NCBI GenBank assembly: GCA_902827055.1
Contig: CADEHD010000086.1
Span: forward strand, 1 to 8,170
DNA: 8,170 nucleotides
Source of the DNA: an uncultured Chloroflexota bacterium
GTDB taxonomy: Bacteria > Chloroflexota > Dehalococcoidia > UBA2979
Direction: 5' to 3'
Numbering within the stretch: position 1 is the stretch's first letter; each line of letters starts with the position of its first letter. The translations under genes and the position numbers were made by a program. The notes below the pieces were generated by a model. That model was not told the DNA's origin and did not search any database. It was given only the letters and a program-made list of their open reading frames with translations. Shown in pieces: positions 1 to 5,225 of the stretch.

Positions 1-1
1 G

Positions 2-259
2 GCCGTGCTGCTCCTCGACGAGCCCGAGACGGGCCTCGACGTAGACGCGCTGGTCCTGCTCGACGACCTGATGCTGTGTGCCCCGGGGCTCACGGTGCTC
101 TCGGCAACGCATCGTCGCGAACGCCTCGATGCGTGGGCGACGGGGGCGCTCGTGCTCGACCGCGGGCGCGTCGTCGAGGACAGCACGGGCGCGCCCGCAT
201 CGATGCACCCCGGCGCGGGCGTCGAGTCGAGCGCGGTACTGGCGGGAGGCTCCGCATGA
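2..259 (+). CDS. ccmA: Haem exporter ATP-binding protein CcmA, C-terminal fragment
   Basis: This is the last 85 residues of an ABC-transporter ATPase whose start lies before the window. The fragment opens on the Walker B motif (LLLDEP, fragment residues 3-8), with the catalytic Glu at residue 7, followed by a D-loop-like ETGLD. The switch histidine is His37, in SATHRRE. The Walker A and signature motifs would lie upstream and are not visible. Motifs alone only say ABC ATPase; the name CcmA comes from the directly overlapping ccmB and the following ccmC. In System I cytochrome c maturation CcmA is the cytoplasmic ATPase of the CcmABCD complex, where ATP hydrolysis releases holo-CcmE carrying haem. 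Its TGA stop overlaps the ccmB start as ATGA, implying translational coupling. Confidence 0.85.
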   Translation, partial: AVLLLDEPETGLDVDALVLLDDLMLCAPGLTVLSATHRRERLDAWATGALVLDRGRVVEDSTGAPASMHPGAGVESSAVLAGGSA

Positions 260-909
260 CGGCGACGTGGGCCGTGCTCGCCAAGGACCTTCGGTTGCTG
301 TGGCGGCAGCGCACCGGCTGGGTGTCGGCCGGGGCATTCGCCGCGATGACGGTCATCACGTTTTCGTTCGCGTTCGACCTCGCCACGGCCGATGTGCGCC
401 CGCTGCTGCCGGGCGTGCTGTGGGTCACGTTCCTCTTCGCGGGCGTGATCGCGAGCAGCCACTCGTTCTCCGAGGAGCAGGAGCAGGGCACCTTCGATGC
501 GTTGCTGCTTGCACCGGCGCCGCGCACGGCGCTGTACGCCGGCAAGGCCCTCGCGAACCTGGTGGGCCTCCTCTCGATCGAGCTCTTCGTGCTCCTGCTG
601 GGGTCGGTCCTGTTCAACGTGCCGTTGCTGGTCCCGCGGCTGATCCTCGTCACGTTCGTGGGCACCGTGGGCTACGTGTCGGTCGCGACGCTGCTCTCGA
701 CGCTGGGCGCGGTCCGCTCGAGGGCGGTGCTCCTCCCGGTGCTGACGCTGCCGCTGCTCGTGCCGCTGCTCATCGCGGCCGTGCGCGCCTCCGGCGAGGC
801 GTTGAGCGGCAATCCCGATGGCGCGCCCTGGCTGCTGCTCCTTGGCGTGTTCAGCTTCTGGAGCGCCGTCGGTGCTGCGCTACTCTTTCCGCTGGTGGTC
901 GAGCAGTGA
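256..909 (+). CDS. ccmB: Haem exporter permease CcmB
   Basis: This 217-aa integral membrane protein has the length expected for CcmB (about 220 aa). Six hydrophobic segments are visible at roughly residues 23-41, 51-68, 98-120, 126-148, 156-177 and 191-214. The loop after segment 2 reads SFSEEQEQGTFDALLLAP, which fits the conserved CcmB cytoplasmic loop of the form E-x-x-x-G-x-x-(E/D)-x-L-x-x-x-P. The start is the ATG overlapping the ccmA stop, with GGGAGG six bases upstream; the same frame is open further upstream but that stretch is ccmA coding sequence read out of frame. CcmB pairs with CcmA and CcmC in the inner membrane during haem loading of CcmE. The next gene, ccmC, begins about 30 nt after the stop, so the two are almost certainly co-transcribed. 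Confidence 0.9.
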   Translation: MTATWAVLAKDLRLLWRQRTGWVSAGAFAAMTVITFSFAFDLATADVRPLLPGVLWVTFLFAGVIASSHSFSEEQEQGTFDALLLAPAPRTALYAGKALANLVGLLSIELFVLLLGSVLFNVPLLVPRLILVTFVGTVGYVSVATLLSTLGAVRSRAVLLPVLTLPLLVPLLIAAVRASGEALSGNPDGAPWLLLLGVFSFWSAVGAALLFPLVVEQ

Positions 910-930
910 CCGGGCTCCGGCACCACGAAT

Positions 931-934
931 GGAG
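931..934 (+). promoter_or_regulatory. Ribosome binding site that favours the GTG start of ccmC
   Basis: A GGAG sits exactly six bases before the GTG at 941. The same GGAG, six bases, GTG layout precedes ccmD (GGAG 1658-1661, GTG 1668), and ccmB has GGGAGG six bases before its ATG. The competing in-frame ATG at 929 overlaps this site and has no purine-rich stretch before it. Confidence 0.6.
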
Positions 935-940
935 TGCGCT

Positions 941-1666
941 GTGAGCTGGCTCGTCGGGCAGGCGTCGCGGCTCTACGGCGTGCGCTGGGTCACCCTGCCG
1001 CCGCTCGTGGGCCTCGGGGTGTTCGCGCTCATCGCCGGGGCGCTCGTTGTGGCTCCCCGGGAGTCCGTCGAGGGCGAAGTGCAGCGGGTGTTCTACATCC
1101 ACTTCCCCTCGGCGCTGACGGCCTACGGTGCATTGTTCGTGGTATTCCTCGCGTCGATCGCGCTGCTCTGGACGAAGGACATGCGCTGGGACGCCATCGC
1201 GCGGGCGGCCGCGGGCGTCGGGGTGTTGTTCACCGCGTTCACGCTCGCCACCGGCGCGATCTGGGGGCGCCCGATCTGGGGCGTGTACTGGACGTGGGAC
1301 GCCCGGCTCACGTCGACGCTGATCCTGCTGCTGCTCTACGGCGGCTACCTCCTCGCGCGGAGTCTCGCCGACCCCACCGATGAGCAGGCGGCGCGGTACG
1401 GCGCCGTCTTCGCGATCTTCGCCTTCGCCGACATCCCCGTGATCAACATGTCGGTTCGCTGGTGGCGGACGCTGCACCCGCAGCCGATGGTCGTGGGGAG
1501 CGACGGGCCGGCGATGCCCATCGACATGGTGGCTGTCCTCGTCATTGGGCTGATCGGGGTGGGACTGCTCGCGACGTGGCTGATCGTGCTGCGTGCCGAG
1601 GCTGAGCTGCTGGGCGTGCGGACGCAGGCGCTGCGCGCGCGCCTCGACCGCCGGATTGGAGCCTGA
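941..1666 (+). CDS. ccmC: Haem-handling protein CcmC (CcmC/CcsA family)
   Basis: The 241-aa product is a six-span membrane protein of the haem-handling family. The WWD signature is at residues 108-124 (WGRPIWGVYWTWDARLT). The two conserved haem-ligating histidines are His54 (FYIHFPSA) and His179 (WWRTLHPQP), which match His60 and His184 as I recall them for E. coli CcmC. CcmC binds haem on the outer face of the membrane and passes it to the haem chaperone CcmE. Starting at the in-frame ATG at 929 would add four residues and give 245 aa, the E. coli length; GTG 941 was chosen for its ribosome binding site. The gene lies between ccmB and the ccmD-like gene. The C-terminus ends in a charged stretch rich in Arg and Leu. 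CcsA and CcmF share the WWD motif, but the short length and neighbours point to CcmC. Confidence 0.92.
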   Translation: MSWLVGQASRLYGVRWVTLPPLVGLGVFALIAGALVVAPRESVEGEVQRVFYIHFPSALTAYGALFVVFLASIALLWTKDMRWDAIARAAAGVGVLFTAFTLATGAIWGRPIWGVYWTWDARLTSTLILLLLYGGYLLARSLADPTDEQAARYGAVFAIFAFADIPVINMSVRWWRTLHPQPMVVGSDGPAMPIDMVAVLVIGLIGVGLLATWLIVLRAEAELLGVRTQALRARLDRRIGA

Positions 1667-1667
1667 C

Positions 1668-1880
1668 GTGGAAGGCGAGCTGGTTTATCTCTTCGCGGGG
1701 TTCGCGGTGTTCTGGGCTGGGTTGCTCGGCTACCTGGTCTGGCTGCAGGCCCGGCTGCGGGCGCTCCAGGCCGAGGTACAGCGGCTGGAGGAGCGGCTGG
1801 CCGAGGAGGTGACGCCGCTCGAGGCCCCGGTCGGACGCGCGGGCTCGTCGGCGCGCGTGGCGCCTGAGGGCGGCGCCTAG
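1668..1880 (+). CDS. ccmD: CcmD-like small membrane protein with coiled-coil extension
   Basis: The product is 70 aa and starts at GTG one base after the ccmC stop, with GGAG six bases upstream. One membrane span is visible at about residues 5-26, followed by an amphipathic helix (27-47) with hydrophobic residues at 26, 30, 33, 37, 40 and 44, a heptad pattern typical of a coiled coil. The last ~23 residues are a flexible Pro/Ala/Gly-rich tail. CcmD is a single-span protein that joins CcmABC and is needed to release holo-CcmE. Sequence conservation in this family is very low, so the call rests on position after ccmC, the N-terminal span and the charged helix behind it. It is the last gene of the operon seen here; the convergent gene on the other strand ends only 11 bp away. 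Confidence 0.75.
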   Translation: MEGELVYLFAGFAVFWAGLLGYLVWLQARLRALQAEVQRLEERLAEEVTPLEAPVGRAGSSARVAPEGGA

Positions 1881-1891
1881 GGCGTCCCGCG

Positions 1892-3871
1892 CTACGTGCA
1901 GCGGATGAACAGCGCCATGTCCGCGGGCAGGCCCTTGCTGAAGCGCTGCGTCCATGTCGCGTTCACCTGCGCCGGTGCGACGGGGATGAACGGGATCCAC
2001 TTGCCCTCCGCGAGGGCGAAGATGATCAGGCGGTCTCGTGCCGGGCACGCGGTGGCGCCGGTGGCGGCCGTGACGAGCTGGTCCGAGGTGCCCCCGCCGA
2101 ATACGACGAGGGCGATCGCGCCGGGCGCGATCTTGCCGCTCACGATCTGGCCGGGTGCCGCCGTGACGCCCTCGACGTAACGGAACGGCGTCGAGAGGCT
2201 GACGCTGCTGCCATCGGCGAGCTTGATGGAGATCGTGGCGTCGCCAGCCGGGCGTGCCGGGCTCTTCACGGTGAGGCTGGTGCCGCCGGTCGCGACGGTC
2301 ATCCCTGTGCCCGCGGCATCGCCGAAGAGCACACTCAGGTCGCTGGTCAGGCCGGCGCCGCTGATCGTGACGGTGGTGCCGCCGGCGGTCGGCCCCTCGA
2401 GTGGTGTCGCGGTCGTGATCGTCGGCGCAACGGTATACGTGAACGCTGCCGCCTTCGTGCCGTCGCCGCCGGGCCCAGTCACCATGACGTCGACGACGCC
2501 TGTCCCCGCCGGGGTCACGACGCTGAGTTCCGTGGCGCTGGTCACGGTCACCGAGGTGGCGGCGGTGCCGCCGAACTTCACCTCGGGGGTCGTGCCGAAG
2601 TTCGAGCCGCTGATCTTCACGCTCGTGCCGCCGGCGGCCGCGCCCTTGTCGGGAGTGACTCCGGTGACGGTCGCGCGGTCGAGGTACGTGTACCCGGTTG
2701 CCAGTGAGCCGAGCTGATTGTCGGTGTTCTTGACCTCGATGGTGACGGCGCCCGACGCGGTCTTCGCGGGGACGGTCGCCGTGAGCGAGGTCGTGCTGTT
2801 GACGGTGACGTTGGTCGCGGCGGTACCGCCGAAGGAGACGGTGGCACCGCTGAGGAAGCCCGAGCCGCTGACGGTGACGACGGTGCCGCCGGCCAGCGGG
2901 CCCGCGTTCGGCGACGCGCTCGAGACGCTGGGCGCACCGGCAGTCGCGTACGTGAAGCCCGCCGCGAGCGTCCCGCTCTGGGTGTCGGGGTTCGTCACCA
3001 CGATCGCGACGCTGCTCGCGCTCTTCGGTGGGGTTACGGCCGAGATCTGCGTGCCGCTGACCACTTGCACGCCCGTCGCGACGGTGCCTCCGAAGGTGAC
3101 GGTGGCGCCGGTCGCGAAGTTCGCGCCCACGATCGTGACGGTGGTGCCGCCGCCCGTGGTGCCCGTGTTCGGACTGGCCGAGGTCACGGTGGGGGCGGGG
3201 CCGGCGACGTACGTGAACCCGTTCGCGAGCGTTCCGGTCTGGCCATCGGAGTTGGTGACCGCGACGTTGACGCCGCCTGCGGCGTGCGCGGGCGTGACGG
3301 CCGTGATCGTCGTGGCGTTCACGACGGTGACGGCGGTCGCGGGGGCGCCTCCGAAGCTCGCCGAGGCGCCCGTGGTGAAGTTCGTGCCGGTAATGGTGAC
3401 GCTGGTTCCCCCGAGCGAGGTGCCCGAGCCGCCAGCGACGCTGACCACGGTCGGTGCCCACTCCTGGTAGGTGAACGCGTTCGAGAGGGTCGCCGACTGG
3501 CCATCGGTGTTGGTGACGACGATCAGCGCGCTCCCCGGGGTGCCGGCGGGCGTGGTCGCCGTGATGCTCGTGCCGCCCCCGACGATAACGCTCGTGGCGG
3601 GCGCGCCTCCGACGGTGACGGTGGCGCCGGCCGCGAACCCGGTGCCCGTGATCGTGAGGATGGTGCCGCCGCCGCGCGTCCCGAGGGCGGGGCTGACTCC
3701 GGTGACCGTGGGCGCTGCGGCGGCCTCCGCGAAGCTACCGATGCGCCCGAGGGGGTTCAGGGTGCCGAGGACGCCCAGCGCGTGGAGCCCCATGAAGGCG
3801 CCCAGGGCGATCAGCACGGCCAGTCGCCTCAGGGGGAGGCCAGCACTCGAGGGGCGTGGGGACGTTGGCAC
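1892..3871 (-). CDS. Secreted IPT/TIG-repeat protein with distinct C-terminal domain
   Basis: This 659-aa exported protein is built from Ig-like IPT/TIG repeats. After an arginine-containing n-region (RR at 15-16) and a hydrophobic stretch at about 17-38, six repeats follow at roughly 53-136, 139-221, 226-309, 313-396, 400-479 and 482-566. Each begins like PTVTGVSPxxGxxxGGTxVTITG, has a central FGGxxAT, and ends in (F/Y)TY. Such domains form beta sandwiches in surface and adhesive proteins. The last ~90 residues (569-659) are not TIG: they include a GKW-PFIPVAPAQVN stretch and two cysteines (609 and 658) that could form a disulfide. The start was set at GTG 3871, which has GGAGAG upstream; ATG 3904 would add 11 residues but has no ribosome binding site. 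No LPxTG sorting signal or C-terminal anchor is visible, so the protein may be released or held non-covalently. Ligand unknown. Confidence 0.8.
   Translation of the reverse strand: MPTSPRPSSAGLPLRRLAVLIALGAFMGLHALGVLGTLNPLGRIGSFAEAAAAPTVTGVSPALGTRGGGTILTITGTGFAAGATVTVGGAPATSVIVGGGTSITATTPAGTPGSALIVVTNTDGQSATLSNAFTYQEWAPTVVSVAGGSGTSLGGTSVTITGTNFTTGASASFGGAPATAVTVVNATTITAVTPAHAAGGVNVAVTNSDGQTGTLANGFTYVAGPAPTVTSASPNTGTTGGGTTVTIVGANFATGATVTFGGTVATGVQVVSGTQISAVTPPKSASSVAIVVTNPDTQSGTLAAGFTYATAGAPSVSSASPNAGPLAGGTVVTVSGSGFLSGATVSFGGTAATNVTVNSTTSLTATVPAKTASGAVTIEVKNTDNQLGSLATGYTYLDRATVTGVTPDKGAAAGGTSVKISGSNFGTTPEVKFGGTAATSVTVTSATELSVVTPAGTGVVDVMVTGPGGDGTKAAAFTYTVAPTITTATPLEGPTAGGTTVTISGAGLTSDLSVLFGDAAGTGMTVATGGTSLTVKSPARPAGDATISIKLADGSSVSLSTPFRYVEGVTAAPGQIVSGKIAPGAIALVVFGGGTSDQLVTAATGATACPARDRLIIFALAEGKWIPFIPVAPAQVNATWTQRFSKGLPADMALFIRCT
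2174..3715 (-). repeat. Six tandem IPT/TIG-coding repeats (~250 bp period)
   Basis: Coding repeats with a period of about 240-260 bp, matching the six TIG domains. They have drifted at the nucleotide level, but conserved codon blocks for GGT, FGG and AT recur in each unit. They explain the long open frames on other strands in this stretch. Confidence 0.75.
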
Positions 3872-3878
3872 GGCGACA

Positions 3879-3884
3879 CTCTCC
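3879..3884 (-). promoter_or_regulatory. Ribosome binding site favouring GTG 3871
   Basis: On the minus strand this reads GGAGAG, seven bases before the GTG at 3871. The alternative ATG at 3904 is preceded by a sequence with no purine-rich element. This is the reason for the chosen start of the TIG-repeat protein. Confidence 0.5.
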
Positions 3885-3904
3885 GCAGGGCAGCAGGCGG
3901 CCAT

Positions 3905-3977
3905 CCGATGCTAGGTCGGAGTGCGTTGCTACACCCTCGGGGAATCGCCGGAGATTGGCGGGTGGAAGCCCCCGCGA
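3905..3977 (-). other. Leader between the 42-aa gene and the TIG-protein gene
   Basis: This non-coding stretch, with the last codons of the 42-aa gene, has several possible GC-rich stems. GCGGG (3958-3962) can pair with CCCGC (3971-3975). GGCGGGT (3957-3963) can instead pair with ACCCGCC (3993-3999), and CGGGT (3981-3985) competes for the same partner. CGCC (3946-3949) and GGCG (3957-3960) form a further hairpin with a 7-nt loop. No known riboswitch consensus is matched convincingly, and no clear promoter for the TIG-protein gene is seen. Confidence 0.35.
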
Positions 3978-4106
3978 CTACGGGTTGGGGTTACCCGCCG
4001 TGCGGTGCTGCTCGTCGTCATCGCGCTGCACCGCCGCGTACACGAACAGCGTGTAGGCGGAGCCGACGACCACCAGGAACGTGGTGAGTACGAACTCCCA
4101 GCTCAT
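3978..4106 (-). CDS. Small single-span membrane protein, 42 aa
   Basis: A short open frame from ATG 4106 to TAG 3978 encodes 42 residues. It begins MSWEFVLTTFLVVVG, has one hydrophobic segment at about 6-26 including three Tyr/Phe-rich positions, then a sharply charged QRDDDEQHR and a polar tail ending GNPNP. Charge distribution suggests the N-terminus outside and the acidic tail in the cytoplasm, though this is not certain. Support for a real gene: GGGAGG seven bases before the ATG, a reasonable promoter upstream (4143-4171), a clean membrane segment, and the absence of any competing gene. The form resembles tiny auxiliary subunits such as CcmD or CcoQ, but I see no diagnostic residues and give no function. 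The TIG-protein gene starts about 106 nt downstream on the same strand and could be co-transcribed. Confidence 0.6.
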   Translation of the reverse strand: MSWEFVLTTFLVVVGSAYTLFVYAAVQRDDDEQHRTAGNPNP

Positions 4107-4142
4107 GACAGAACCTCCCGACCCGGTCAGTGATCGCGTTGC

Positions 4143-4171
4143 ATCATCGCGAGATTGGGCCCGGGGCTCAA
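4143..4171 (-). promoter_or_regulatory. Candidate housekeeping promoter of the 42-aa gene
   Basis: On the minus strand, TTGAGC (4166-4171) is followed after exactly 17 bases by GATGAT (4143-4148). Each matches four of six consensus positions for a sigma-70-type promoter. Transcription would start near 4136, leaving a leader of about 30 nt before the ATG at 4106, which contains the ribosome binding site. Confidence 0.4.
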
Positions 4172-4220
4172 GTGGCCGGATCTGTGGGCCGGGGTAGCCG
4201 GAACGCGCGAGGTGGCGGGG

Positions 4221-5015
4221 CTACTGAATCAGCGCGTCCCGGATCACAGCCTCGTCGGCCCTCGCGAAGCCGCACCCCATCGGGTCAGGGTCCTGCAGCA
4301 CTACGCCAGCGACCGTGCGGACGGCGGGCGCGCTGTAGTTGTACACGGGGCAGACGTACGCCCCGGGCGTGGGCCCGGTTGGCGTCATGAGGATCTGGGT
4401 GAAGCTCGCGGACCGGTACGTCAACTGCGACACGGGGATCAGGTGCTCGCGATACACGAGCACTTTCTCGATGCGGGCGAGGGTCGGCGGGGGCGCCGAC
4501 GGCTGGCTCGGTGGTGCAACGGCGGGCGCGGGGGCACGAGGCGCAGCGGGGGCAGGCGCCGGCGCTACGGCGGCCGGGCGCTCTGGCTGGAGGAAGCTGA
4601 GGTGTACCCACGTAGTCGTGCCGGCGGCGTCCACCAGCGCCCAGCCTGAGCACGAGCCGGAGCCCACCGTCGTGACGGTGACCTCGACGCCGTCCTTGAG
4701 GCCGGGGCCTGCGAGTCGGGCGGCGTCCTCGCAGCGTGTCCGCAGCGCGACGCCGGTCCCGCCGGTGTTCGCCACGAACATCAGCTGTGGCCCGGGGGCC
4801 GCCGTCGCGTCCTGGGTCGACGTGGTGATATTGGCCGCGGCAGGCGAGCTCGTGGGGCTGCCGCCGAAGGACGTGCGCGCCTCGGAGCCCGTGCACGCCG
4901 CCGCGAGGACCGCCCCGAGGGCGATCGCAATGACACCAGTGCGGTGAGTCACTCTGCGCATACGCGATCGTCGACCGCCGGATGTGGTCACCACAGTGGG
5001 GCGCTCAGCGTTCAA
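4221..5015 (-). CDS. Probable lipoprotein with SH3-like domain
   Basis: The product is 264 aa if it starts at TTG 5015 (AAGAGG seven bases upstream). Starting at ATG 4961 gives 246 aa and a textbook short lipoprotein signal (MRRVTHRTGVIAIALG...) but no ribosome binding site. The hydrophobic stretch ends in LAAAC with Cys41 the likely lipidated residue, followed by a Ser/Thr/Ala-rich spacer. Residues 78-144 resemble a bacterial SH3 (SH3_3-type) domain: VANTGGTGVALR at the start, a central GLKDGVEVTV, then GWALVDAAGTTTWVH. A Pro/Ala-rich linker (145-178) leads to a C-terminal domain (179-264) with two cysteines (222, 248) that I do not recognise. Bacterial SH3 domains often bind cell-wall peptides or other extracellular ligands. 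No catalytic domain is visible, so a structural or anchoring role is inferred. Confidence 0.7.
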   Translation of the reverse strand: MNAERPTVVTTSGGRRSRMRRVTHRTGVIAIALGAVLAAACTGSEARTSFGGSPTSSPAAANITTSTQDATAAPGPQLMFVANTGGTGVALRTRCEDAARLAGPGLKDGVEVTVTTVGSGSCSGWALVDAAGTTTWVHLSFLQPERPAAVAPAPAPAAPRAPAPAVAPPSQPSAPPPTLARIEKVLVYREHLIPVSQLTYRSASFTQILMTPTGPTPGAYVCPVYNYSAPAVRTVAGVVLQDPDPMGCGFARADEAVIRDALIQ

Positions 5016-5124
5016 GATGGTGCCTCTTACGAAAGGAACATAACTGCATGCATGGCGCTGACTATGCGCGATCGTGACGAACGGTCTCAGGCGGCCTCAG
5101 CGTGCCGAGTTCGTGGTGGAGACG

Positions 5125-5158
5125 CAAGAACCCTGCCGCGTTCGCGGCAGGGTTCTTG
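5125..5158 (-). terminator. Strong perfect hairpin, intrinsic terminator
   Basis: CAAGAACCCTGCCGCG (5125-5140) is followed after two bases by its exact reverse complement (5143-5158). It lies 68 bp past the stop of the He_PIG-repeat protein and before the lipoprotein gene, so it most likely ends transcription of the former. The arm ends in TTCTTG instead of a pure T run. It is symmetrical and could act in both directions. Confidence 0.75.
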
Positions 5159-5168
5159 TGTCGCCCCG

Positions 5169-5198
5169 GAGGGCGGGGCTGGACATTCGCCCGCCCTC
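5169..5198 (-). terminator. Second hairpin just after the He_PIG-protein stop
   Basis: GAGGGCGGG (5169-5177) pairs perfectly with CCCGCCCTC (5190-5198) around a 12-nt loop. GCCCCG (5163-5168) can alternatively pair with CGGGGC (5174-5179). There is no T tract, so it may protect the mRNA end or back up the stronger terminator that follows, not terminate by itself. Confidence 0.4.
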
Positions 5199-5225
5199 GG
5201 AGCCATGGAGGGGGAAGCGGCCGGG

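Noticed and set aside
1542..3461. Long minus-strand frame of 639 codons, very rich in Arg, His and Gly
   Set aside because: It is a frame shadow of the TIG-repeat gene; composition is that of out-of-frame GC-rich DNA with no domain, and the TIG frame has clear repeats and a signal peptide.
3938..3999. Plus-strand resemblance to part of a cobalamin riboswitch (GGGAAT, a 7-nt-loop hairpin, CCCCGCGAC)
   Set aside because: The match is partial, the key conserved loop sequences are missing, and no plus-strand gene follows that it could control.
3065..4087. Plus-strand frame of 340 codons across the TIG gene start
   Set aside because: Antisense shadow, low-complexity Arg/Gly/Asp product, no ribosome binding site, overlaps both the TIG gene and the 42-aa gene.
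4144..4223. Possible terminator after the lipoprotein gene
   Set aside because: Only short, loosely placed GC arms such as TAGCC/GGCTA are found, with no T tract; too weak to call.
5041..5060. TGCATGCA palindrome and short frames before the lipoprotein gene
   Set aside because: The palindrome is only eight bases and the possible leader peptides of 8-14 codons have no ribosome binding site or conserved feature.
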